This document shows positions 43,417 to 51,273 of a stretch of 64,000 nucleotides of DNA, one piece after another. The notes under the pieces were generated by a model, which worked only from the letters and a program-made list of their open reading frames with translations, was not told where the DNA came from and did not search any database. Numbering within the stretch: the stretch's first letter is position 1; each line of letters starts with the position of its first letter. The stretch is from Thermoguttaceae bacterium (GTDB lineage Bacteria; Planctomycetota; Planctomycetia; Pirellulales; Thermoguttaceae): assembly GCA_017447865.1 (NCBI GenBank), contig JAFSMO010000055.1:1-64000 (forward strand), given 5' to 3'. Position numbers and translations under genes: made by a program.

Positions 43417-45330
43417 TTAGTCGAGTCGTCTGCCATACCCGAACTGGATCTCGCAATTCGGTAAGGCGTCCTGAATACGCTCACGTTCGTTTCTCGGACA
43501 GTCGCTCTTCCATTCCTCTAAATATTCACCATTTCCAATAAAATGATCATTGATTTCCTGATTGGTTTTTTGATTGTCGCAGTCGATGATCAGGTTCCGC
43601 AATTTGGGGAGTTCCTGAAGGGTTTCCAGAACAAAATCCTGATATAATTGATCGAGGTCCAGTTCCAGTTTTTCAAGCTCTTGCAGTCGAATCAGGGTCG
43701 TCAGATCCAAATCCGGAGACCCCAGAACATTCAGGAAAGTGATCTTCGGCGCATTCCGGATCGACAGGTAATAGAGCAATGAGCAATTTTGAAGCTGGAG
43801 CGTCTTGAGGCTCGGAAGATTATCGATTTTTAGGCTTTCTAACGATGGACACATCAATGGGAATTTATCCAGAACCGGCAGATTTACCAGTTCGGCTTCC
43901 ATCAGGTTCTTCCAACCAATCAGGTTGAGCCTTTTCAAATACGGCAAATCACGCACACGCAGCGTTTCGTTCGGCGCCTTGTCCAATGAAATGAATCTCA
44001 GTTCCTTCATTGAAAAAATGGTATTAATACTTTCCGGGGAAAGGCTGGAACAGTCTGACACGTAAATCGTGTACTTTCTTTTCTTCGGCGCGAATAATCG
44101 AATATCTTCATCCGAGGGTTTACCTTCAATCCAAAGCGCCTGCAAATTGGGGCATTTTTTCTCGAACTCGCCCACAACTCCATTGTCTTTCACATTGTAG
44201 AGCGCCAAATGAGTCAGTTTTGGAAAAACCGGCAGATTCGCGATGTCTTCGGGGGTAACGCGGTCATCGATTCCCAATTCCAAATCTTCCAGGTTTTTCA
44301 GATCACTCAAATATTGAATGTCTTCCGGTTGCAAAGCGTCCGGGGCGCTTGCAGTCAAAGAATACAGATTGGAGAATTTGCTGAGAATACTCATAATTGG
44401 GCATGTGGTTTTCTTGTCACCAATGGCAAAAGTCTCCAATTCTTTCAGGGAATCCAGATTGTGAATTTCAAGGGGGGGATCATCCTCCTTGCCAGAACCT
44501 ATAAGAGCAAACCTTTTTAATTGGGGCATTCCCGAAAAATCGATGAATTTCAATTTTGACATATCAAAAATGGAAAGTTCCGTCAAATTCGGAAGGTCCC
44601 AGTCGATTTTCGTTAAGGATTCCAGGTACCCGAAATCAAGGGATTTCAGGGTTTTGAAACGGTTGAGGAATTCCAAATCTTCGTATTCCGGCGGCAGTTC
44701 GGTAAAGGCTAAATGGAACGATTCCAGACCCATGGAAATCATGGTCTCAATCTCCTCACCTGAAAGATGAAACACTTGCCATCGAAGATTCTTTATATTG
44801 GGAAAATTCGCTTTCGCAAACTCCAGCATGGAGAAATTCTCCAGTCGGGAAGTGCTTATATCCAAATTTTCCAACTGCGGCAACGTGCTCAAAATTTCCG
44901 GAAAACTCTCCGGAAACGGAGGGACCATAAAGAACCTCAGACCTTTCAAGTGGTCCTGCCAACACAAAAGTTTTAGTGTGGATTCATCATATTCCGCATT
45001 CTTAAAAGCGATGTCCTGGATGTTTTTCAGACCGAGAATCCCCCTCATAAGATCCGGCGTGATCGTGTTTTCGTTCAGTTCCAGGGAATTCAAAGCCGGG
45101 AATTTCTCAAGCGCGGCAATCAGCGTCCCGACCGTCATCGAGTCAGGGAGCGCATCAATAGTCACAGTCTCAATTTGCGGCAAAGCCGATAAAAGGTCCA
45201 AATCCTCCTCAGTCTGAAACAAGGTATCACCAAAAACCGTCGCGTACTTCAATTCTTCCGGTTCGTCGAAAAAACCGTCATTATTCAGTTTTTCAACGAG
45301 CTCTTGCCGCCTGTTCTGATTTTCGTTCAT
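43417..45330 (-). CDS. Leucine-rich-repeat protein, array member 2
   Basis: 637 residues, same plan as its neighbours: head MNENQNRRQELVEKLNNDG, EEDLDLLSALPQIETVTI, LCWQDHLKGL, then LRR units (FPNIKNLRWQVFHLSGEEIE; LPNLTELSIFDMSKLKFIDF; FPKLTHLALYNVKDNGVVGEF) and the conserved tail LNVLGSPDLDLTTLIRL, FVLETLQELPKLRNLIIDC and ALPNCEIQFGYG. The tail is nearly the same in members 2 to 4, whereas the central units differ. No signal peptide. AAGGAG precedes the ATG at 45328-45330. A repeated control region lies upstream. Confidence 0.87.
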   Translation of the reverse strand: MNENQNRRQELVEKLNNDGFFDEPEELKYATVFGDTLFQTEEDLDLLSALPQIETVTIDALPDSMTVGTLIAALEKFPALNSLELNENTITPDLMRGILGLKNIQDIAFKNAEYDESTLKLLCWQDHLKGLRFFMVPPFPESFPEILSTLPQLENLDISTSRLENFSMLEFAKANFPNIKNLRWQVFHLSGEEIETMISMGLESFHLAFTELPPEYEDLEFLNRFKTLKSLDFGYLESLTKIDWDLPNLTELSIFDMSKLKFIDFSGMPQLKRFALIGSGKEDDPPLEIHNLDSLKELETFAIGDKKTTCPIMSILSKFSNLYSLTASAPDALQPEDIQYLSDLKNLEDLELGIDDRVTPEDIANLPVFPKLTHLALYNVKDNGVVGEFEKKCPNLQALWIEGKPSDEDIRLFAPKKRKYTIYVSDCSSLSPESINTIFSMKELRFISLDKAPNETLRVRDLPYLKRLNLIGWKNLMEAELVNLPVLDKFPLMCPSLESLKIDNLPSLKTLQLQNCSLLYYLSIRNAPKITFLNVLGSPDLDLTTLIRLQELEKLELDLDQLYQDFVLETLQELPKLRNLIIDCDNQKTNQEINDHFIGNGEYLEEWKSDCPRNERERIQDALPNCEIQFGYGRRLD

Positions 45331-45400
45331 GATTTTCTCCTTAAAAGGACTGACTGAAAAAAACACTGATATAAACTATAACGAACGAAAGCCAAAATAT
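45331..45400 (-). promoter_or_regulatory. Conserved upstream block of LRR member 2
   Basis: Read on the minus strand: TCGTTCGTTATAGTTTATAT, then CAGTCAGT and AAGGAGAAAATC before the ATG. Matching blocks precede members 3 and 4. TATAGT or TTATAT is a candidate -10; the -35 is not clear. Confidence 0.5.
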
Positions 45401-45448
45401 TCCAGCTTTTTTGGGAAAAACAGGAAAAACGTAAAAAACGCTAAACTT

Positions 45449-47371
45449 TTATTCGAAAAATGATTTGTAATCATATCCGAACTGAATCTTGCAATTCGGG
45501 AGAGCTTGCCGGATCCGCTCACGTTCCGCACTCAGGCAGTTACTCTGCCATTCCTCGATGGTTTCGCCGTCTCCCCTAAAATAATCGTTAATCTCCTGAC
45601 CGGCTTTTTGATTGTCACAGTCGATGATCAGTTTCCGCAATTTTGGGAGTTCCTGAAGGGTTTCCAGAACGAGATCCTGATGGAGTTGGTCGAGGTTCAG
45701 TTCCAGTTTTTCGAGCCCTTGCAGCCGGATCAGGGCCGTCAGATCCAATTCCGGAGATCCCAGCACATTCAGGAAGGAGATCCCCGGAGCATTGTGGATC
45801 AACAGGCAATACAGCAATGAGCAGTTTTGAAGCTGGAAATTCTTGAGACTCGGCAGATCCAGGATCTTGAGGCTTTCGAGCGACGGACACCTCAGCGGAA
45901 ACGTTGTCAGGGACGGCAAATTGACCAGTTCGATTTCCATCAGGTTATTCCAGCCTTTGAGTTCGAGACTTTTCAAATGCGGGAAATCACGTACTTCGAG
46001 AGTCTCGTTCAACGCGTTGGTCAACGTGATGCTCCTCAGTTCCTTCATTGAAAAAATAGTGTTAATGCTTTCCGGGGAAAGGCCGGAACAGTCTGAAATG
46101 GAGATCGTGCACTTATTAGTCTTCGTCGCGAATTGTCGAATATCCTCATCCGTGGCTTTGCCTTCCACGCACAATTGTTCCAAAGCTGGGCACTTTTTCT
46201 CGAACTCGCTGACGACTCCATTGTCTTTCACATTGTAAAGGGTCAGAGATTTCAGTTTCGGGAAAACCGGCAGCCTGGCGATGTCCTCGGCAGTGACCCG
46301 GTCGTCGATTCCCACTTCCAAAGATCGCAGATTTGGAGGAACGACCAAATCAGGAATGTCCTCGGGTTTCAAAGTATCCGGGGCGGTTGCGGTCAACGAC
46401 TCCAGACTCGGAAGTTTCCCAAGCGAACGCATAATCGGGAATGAGGTCCGCAGATTACAGATATCTAAAGACTTCAGTTCTTTCAAGGAATCCAGATTAA
46501 AAATTTTAAGGAATAAATCTTCCGACCGGGCCCCCTGCCTAATACGAATGCTTTCCAAATGAGGCATTCCTGAAAAGTCAATGTACTTCAAATGGAACAA
46601 AAATCTAATACTAATATATGTCAAATTGGGCAGGTCGCAGTCGATTTTTACCAAGGAGTCCCCCCCTCCATTCAAAGTAAGCGATTTCAAACTTTTGAAC
46701 CGGTTGAGGAATTCCAAATTCTGATATTCTAAGGGCAGAGTGAACAAATACAAATTGAAAGACTCCAACCCCATGGATATCATCGTCTCAATTTCCTCCA
46801 CGGAGAGTTCATTCGCATGCCAATCGAGTTTTTTGATATTAGGCAAATGTTCTTTCGCAAAATTCGGCATGGAGAAGTCCTCGATATCCAAACTGCCTGT
46901 ACTTAAATTTTCCAACTGCGGCAAAGTGCTCAATATTTCGATAAAAGTCTCCGGAGACTTAATATCACAAAGGAGGAAATCCAGCCCCTTCAAATGGTCC
47001 TGCCAGCACAGAAGTTTCAGAGTAGCTTCATCAAATTTTATATTGCAAAAATAAAGTTCCTGTATATTTTTCAGGTTGAGAATGCCCCTCATCAGATCCG
47101 AAGAGATCGTGCCTTTCTGCAAATCCAGAAAGTTCAACGCCGGAAACTTTTTAAGTGCGTCAATCAGTTCTTTGTCCGTGATCGAGTTCGGCATTTCCCT
47201 GAAATACAGTTTCTCAAGCTTCGGCAAAGCCGTCAGAAGCTCCAGATCCTCCACCGTCTGAAATGATGTGTCGCCAAAGATAAACGCAATAGTCACGTTT
47301 TCCAGTTGGCTCGGATCATCGTAACCCAGTTTTTCCACTAACATTTGCAACTTGTTCTGATTTTCGTTCAT
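45449..47371 (-). CDS. Leucine-rich-repeat protein, array member 3
   Basis: 640 residues. Head MNENQNKLQMLVEKLGYDD, VEDLELLTALPKLEKLYF, LCWQDHLKGLDFLL; LRR body (LPNIKKLDWHANELSVEEIE; FPKLKSLTLYNVKDNGVVSEF); tail LNVLGSPELDLTALIRLQGLE, LVLETLQELPKLRKLIIDC and ALPNCKIQFGYD. The segment around KDNGVVxEFEKKCP is nearly identical to member 2, showing recent common descent or gene conversion. No signal peptide. AAGGAG is placed as in member 2. The 120 bases before member 4's stop and those before member 2's start share sequence. Confidence 0.87.
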   Translation of the reverse strand: MNENQNKLQMLVEKLGYDDPSQLENVTIAFIFGDTSFQTVEDLELLTALPKLEKLYFREMPNSITDKELIDALKKFPALNFLDLQKGTISSDLMRGILNLKNIQELYFCNIKFDEATLKLLCWQDHLKGLDFLLCDIKSPETFIEILSTLPQLENLSTGSLDIEDFSMPNFAKEHLPNIKKLDWHANELSVEEIETMISMGLESFNLYLFTLPLEYQNLEFLNRFKSLKSLTLNGGGDSLVKIDCDLPNLTYISIRFLFHLKYIDFSGMPHLESIRIRQGARSEDLFLKIFNLDSLKELKSLDICNLRTSFPIMRSLGKLPSLESLTATAPDTLKPEDIPDLVVPPNLRSLEVGIDDRVTAEDIARLPVFPKLKSLTLYNVKDNGVVSEFEKKCPALEQLCVEGKATDEDIRQFATKTNKCTISISDCSGLSPESINTIFSMKELRSITLTNALNETLEVRDFPHLKSLELKGWNNLMEIELVNLPSLTTFPLRCPSLESLKILDLPSLKNFQLQNCSLLYCLLIHNAPGISFLNVLGSPELDLTALIRLQGLEKLELNLDQLHQDLVLETLQELPKLRKLIIDCDNQKAGQEINDYFRGDGETIEEWQSNCLSAERERIRQALPNCKIQFGYDYKSFFE

Positions 47372-47432
47372 GATTTTCTCCTTGAATTTGACTGACTGAA
47401 AAAACCACCGATATAGAATATAACGAACGAGT
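47372..47432 (-). promoter_or_regulatory. Conserved upstream block of LRR member 3
   Basis: Minus strand: CTCGTTCGTTATATTCTATAT, CGGTGGTTTTTTCAGTCAGT, CAAGGAGAAAATC. Same order and spacing as the blocks at 45331 and 49502. Confidence 0.5.
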
Positions 47433-47494
47433 GAAAAAATAATCCAGACTTTTTTGGGGAAAACAGGAAAAAGTCAAAAAAACCGGCTGGACTT

Positions 47495-49501
47495 TTATGA
47501 GAAGGAAATCCCTTTATCATAACCGAACTGGATCTCGCAATTCGGCAGGGCCTTCTGGATGCGTTCCCGTTCCTCCAGAGAGCAATTACTCTTCCACAGT
47601 TCCGCAGGAGAGTCTTTGATTATTTCATAGTTAATTTCCTGCCCATCTTTTTGTTGGTCGCAGTCGATGATAAGATTTCGCAGATTGGGCAGTTCCTGAA
47701 GCGTTTCCAGAACGAAATCCTGATGCAGCTGTTCGAGCGTCATTTCCAGCTTCTCCAGTCCTTGCAGCCGGATCAGAGCAGTCAAATCCATGTTTGGAGA
47801 CCCCAACACATTCAGAAAGGAGATCTTCGGAACGTTATGGAATAGCAGGAAATACAAAAATGGACAGTTTTGAATTTTGAGCGACCTCAGATTCGGCAGA
47901 TCCTTGATCTTGAGACTCTCCAGGACCGGGCACGTCAGCGGGATATCGTCCAGGGCCGGGAGATTGGCAAAGCTGGCCTCCATCAGGTATTTCCATTCGC
48001 TGAGTTCAATATAGTCCAAATGCGGAAAATCCCGGACCTCGAGCGTTTCGTTCGAAGCGCCGACCAAAGAGATCGATTTCAGTTTCTTCATCGAAAAAAT
48101 GGCATTAATATTTTCCGCTCCAACGTTGGAACAATCATCAAGCGTAATTTCACGCAAGGAGTTCATCGACGTCAATGCCTGTACATCTTCGTCTCCCGGT
48201 TTACCGTAAACATCCAGTTCTTTTAATTTGGGACATTTGCTTACGAACGCTTTCACAATACCCTGCCTGTTAGCACTAAAAAGCTCAAGACTACGCAGTT
48301 CCGGAAATCCAGACAGCTTCTCGATATCTTGGATACTAATCGATTCGTCAAGGTCCACGTCCAGTCTTTTCAGTTTTTTCAGGTTATTCACATAAGGGAT
48401 GTCATCCGGTTTCAAAGGGAATACTTTCGAAAGTTCCAGGAAACACAACTCGGTGGAATCCTTCAGATCGGGAATAAGCGGGCGATCTGAGGGCACATTG
48501 GAGAGCTTGAAAACTTCCAGTTCTTTCAGCAATTCCAATCCCTTGAACTCAACATTTGGCTCCCCCTCGAACTCCGCCTCGAAGTGCAGTTGATAATCAT
48601 CCTCATCCTCCTCTTCAGGATCATCATCTTCGTCCTCCTGCTCAAACAGACTAATCATGCCAACATCCATAAAAGATACGGTTTTCAGATGGGGCATTCC
48701 TGAAAAATCCATGTACCGCACATCCGGCGCATCCGCAATAAAAAGGCTCTTCAGATTGGGAAGGTCCCAGTCGATTCTGGTTATTGCTGGACACATCAAA
48801 TGAAGATTTTTCAGGCTCCTGAATCGGTTAAGGAAGCTAAAATCCTCGTATTCAGGGGCCAGACCGGTCAACCTGAACTCGAATGTTTCCAGCTCCATGG
48901 AAATCATGGTTTCAATCTCCTTCCCAGAGAGATAGGACGTGGGCCAAATGAGAGTTTTGATATTTGGCAAATGCTCTTTTGCGAAGGCCAGGATGGAAAG
49001 AGGCTCCACGACCTCAGGCCGGCCAGTTCCCAAATCCAAAACTTCCAGCTGCGGCAACGTACCCAAAACATCCAGAAAATTCCCCGGCAGCGGAGAGAGT
49101 ACATCAAATTTCAGCGTTTTCAAATGGTTTTGTCCGCGCAAAGTATCCAGTACCGCCTCGTCATATTCCACCTTATTAAAGTAAAACGCCTTGATGTTTT
49201 TCAAGCCAAGAAGCCCTTCCATAAGGCTCGGCGTCATCGTGCCACACGCCAGAAGCACCGAATCCAGATCCTTCCATTCCCCAATAACGCGAAGCAGTTC
49301 CTCAACCGTCAGCGAGTCGGGAATCTGTTTCAGCCAGATTGCCTCAAGCTTAGGCAAAAAGGTCAGGAGTCCCAGATTCTCCAGGGTCTGAAATTTCGTG
49401 TCACCCAAGATCCGGACCCGGGTCACTTCTTCCAGATCCTCGGAAGTCTCGCAGTTAAAAATTTCCATCAACTTTTGCAGCTTGTTCTGCTCTTCGTTCA
49501 T
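47495..49501 (-). CDS. Leucine-rich-repeat protein, array member 4, with acidic insertion
   Basis: 668 residues. Head MNEEQNKLQKLMEIFNCET, LENLGLLTFLPKLEAIWL; LRR body (LPNIKTLIWPTSYLSGKEIE; FPELRSLELFSANRQGIVKAF); tail LNVLGSPNMDLTALIRLQGLE, FVLETLQELPNLRNLIIDC and ALPNCEIQFGYD. It differs from the others by a strongly acidic insertion near residue 285 (EQEDEDDDPEEEDEDDY) that breaks the repeat pattern, probably a loop. LCWQDHLKGL of members 2 and 3 is LRGQNHLKTL here. The start at 49499-49501 follows AAGGAGAAAATC. It is the first gene of the array in the direction of reading. Confidence 0.87.
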   Translation of the reverse strand: MNEEQNKLQKLMEIFNCETSEDLEEVTRVRILGDTKFQTLENLGLLTFLPKLEAIWLKQIPDSLTVEELLRVIGEWKDLDSVLLACGTMTPSLMEGLLGLKNIKAFYFNKVEYDEAVLDTLRGQNHLKTLKFDVLSPLPGNFLDVLGTLPQLEVLDLGTGRPEVVEPLSILAFAKEHLPNIKTLIWPTSYLSGKEIETMISMELETFEFRLTGLAPEYEDFSFLNRFRSLKNLHLMCPAITRIDWDLPNLKSLFIADAPDVRYMDFSGMPHLKTVSFMDVGMISLFEQEDEDDDPEEEDEDDYQLHFEAEFEGEPNVEFKGLELLKELEVFKLSNVPSDRPLIPDLKDSTELCFLELSKVFPLKPDDIPYVNNLKKLKRLDVDLDESISIQDIEKLSGFPELRSLELFSANRQGIVKAFVSKCPKLKELDVYGKPGDEDVQALTSMNSLREITLDDCSNVGAENINAIFSMKKLKSISLVGASNETLEVRDFPHLDYIELSEWKYLMEASFANLPALDDIPLTCPVLESLKIKDLPNLRSLKIQNCPFLYFLLFHNVPKISFLNVLGSPNMDLTALIRLQGLEKLEMTLEQLHQDFVLETLQELPNLRNLIIDCDQQKDGQEINYEIIKDSPAELWKSNCSLEERERIQKALPNCEIQFGYDKGISFS

Positions 49502-49575
49502 GATTTTCTCCTTAAATTTGACTGACTGAAAAAACCACCGATATAAACTATAACGAACGAGTGTAACAATATTCC
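49502..49575 (-). promoter_or_regulatory. Conserved upstream block of LRR member 4
   Basis: Minus strand: TTGTTACACTCGTTCGTTAT, AGTTTATATCGGTGG, CAGTCAGTCAAATTTAAGG. Possible -35 TTGTTA, 17-base spacer, -10 TTATAT. Confidence 0.5.
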
Positions 49576-49626
49576 AGAAATTTTGAAAAAAACAGGAAAA
49601 AAGTCCCAAACCGGCTGGACTTTTAC

Positions 49627-49676
49627 AAAAGAAAGGGGGAATGCGCCAGCCTGTAAGCCAAGCGCATTTCACCCCC
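49627..49676 (-). terminator. Intrinsic terminator after the phosphodiesterase gene
   Basis: Minus strand: stem GGGGGTGAAATGCGC / GCGCATTCCCCC followed by TTTCTTTTG. It separates the phosphodiesterase gene from the LRR array. Confidence 0.7.
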
Positions 49677-49699
49677 AAATTTTCGGCGTTTAAGGGATC

Positions 49700-51196
49700 T
49701 TACTTCTCTTCAAGCCCTTTTTTGTACAGCGCGTTGATCTGGTCGATCGTCAGCGCCGCGGGCCAGTACTGGAAGCCTTTCGTCTCGCCGGTGAGCTTGC
49801 TCTTGTAGTTGCCCGTCCCGTCGTTGCCGATGTTCCAGTTCAGGTCGGAAGCGAACGATTTGAGCGTGGAAACGTCGTCCGAGATGAACGCCAGCCGCCC
49901 GTGTGGACGCCCGACGAACAGCATCGCGTTGCCGCCTTTCTGGGCCGTGACGGCAAGGAATTTCCACTCGTTATCCGCGTACTCGGAGTACGTCGGCATC
50001 TTGATGTCGTCCCGGGTCGTGCCGTCGCCCAGATTGAGCGTAACCCACTCTTTGCCGTCTTTGTCGTTGTACGTCGCCAGGGCAAAGCCCGGGTTGCGGC
50101 CGCTCTCCCAGTCCTTGTTGGAGACGATCGCCGGGTCGCCGTCCTGGGCCGCGTTGGTCCGGAACCAGATCACGAAGCTGAAATCGTTGGCGGGGCAGCC
50201 GGCCTTCAGGTCCGCGACGTTGGTGAACGTTTTTTCGAGGTCGGCCGGGGCTTCCTGAATGGTTTGCGGAATGTAGCCGTCAAACTCCTCCGGAATGGCG
50301 CCGGTCATGTGCTTCATCAGGTAGGCCGCCGAGCAGCAGTTTTGCGGCTGGCCGACCATTTTGCCCCCTTCGATGTCCTTCGCGCTGACGATCAGCGGGA
50401 TCGTGTAGCAGTTCTTGTCGCCGACCACGCCGTGGGTGCGGAACAGTCCGCCGTGGTCCGAAACGACGACGATCATCCAGTCCTCATTGGCGAAATTCGG
50501 CCGGCCCTTGATCGCGGCGAGCATCTTCCCGACCGCCTCGTCGTTGAACGTGACGGAATCGAAATACGTGTCCGAGTTGACCGTGAAACCGGTGCGGTGG
50601 CCGTACATGTCCTGCGAGTCGAGGTAAAGCATGATCGCGTCCACGTCCTGGCCCTTCGTCCATTTCGTCCCTTTGACCCCCTCCTTGTCGGGGAGCGTGC
50701 CGTTGAGGATCTGGACGGTTTCCTCTACGAGGTTGACGTCCCCCTGGAAGCCGCCGCCAAGGGAGTTCTGGTACGTGGCGTCAGCGGGGATGGCCGCGTC
50801 TTCGCCCCAGTTGTAGATCCAGACGGAAACGAGGTTGGGGTCGTTCTTCCGGAACCGCTGCAGCCAGGTCGGGAACTCGTCGTACTTGCCTTTGTCGGTC
50901 TGGCCGTTGCTGTAGACGCCGTTTTTGGCGGCCGTGACGCCCGTGGCGATGGCGACGTGGTTGGTCGCGCTGGACGGCGCCGCCTCAAGATTGGTGTGGG
51001 CCTGAAAAGTGTACGCGCCCTTGTAGCCTTCCGCCCAGGATCCGTCGCGCAGGGAGTCCAGATTCGGTGTGGAAACGGAATAAAGCGCGTCCGCGCGCAG
51101 TCCGTCGATCATGATCAGCAGCGCTTTCTTCTCGCCCGAATTCGCAGCGGAAACGAGAAGCAAAAGTGCCGCGGCACAAATCAGAAGTCGTTTCAT
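49700..51196 (-). CDS. Exported type I phosphodiesterase/alkaline phosphatase-superfamily protein with LamG-like tail
   Basis: 498 residues, signal peptide 1-20. The catalytic part (about 24-310) shows superfamily metal sites: LLIMIDGLRADAL with Asp31, the nucleophile region SSATNHVAIATGVTAAKNG, LYLDSQDMYGHRTG and IVVVSDHGGLFRTHG. The spacing fits phosphodiesterase/nucleotide pyrophosphatase-like hydrolases. Residues 330-498 (DFSFVIWFRTNAAQDGDPAI; EWKFLAVTAQKGGNAMLFVG; PAALTIDQINALYKKG) look like a LamG/concanavalin-type binding domain, commonly joined to catalytic domains in planctomycetes. The substrate is unknown: phosphodiester on lipid, glycan or nucleotide. It is followed by a terminator and preceded, 77 bases away, by the GH123-like gene on the same strand. 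Confidence 0.83.
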   Translation of the reverse strand: MKRLLICAAALLLLVSAANSGEKKALLIMIDGLRADALYSVSTPNLDSLRDGSWAEGYKGAYTFQAHTNLEAAPSSATNHVAIATGVTAAKNGVYSNGQTDKGKYDEFPTWLQRFRKNDPNLVSVWIYNWGEDAAIPADATYQNSLGGGFQGDVNLVEETVQILNGTLPDKEGVKGTKWTKGQDVDAIMLYLDSQDMYGHRTGFTVNSDTYFDSVTFNDEAVGKMLAAIKGRPNFANEDWMIVVVSDHGGLFRTHGVVGDKNCYTIPLIVSAKDIEGGKMVGQPQNCCSAAYLMKHMTGAIPEEFDGYIPQTIQEAPADLEKTFTNVADLKAGCPANDFSFVIWFRTNAAQDGDPAIVSNKDWESGRNPGFALATYNDKDGKEWVTLNLGDGTTRDDIKMPTYSEYADNEWKFLAVTAQKGGNAMLFVGRPHGRLAFISDDVSTLKSFASDLNWNIGNDGTGNYKSKLTGETKGFQYWPAALTIDQINALYKKGLEEK

Positions 51197-51273
51197 GGTA
51201 AACCTTTCTCTTGTTAAATATTGGGTAATAAAATGGAAGGCGGTAATGAAGGCCGAAGGCCGGAATTACGCAA

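Noticed and set aside
41346..49501. A polymorphic toxin or immunity array
   Set aside because: No toxin domain, secretion signal or immunity-sized partner genes lie among the four LRR genes.
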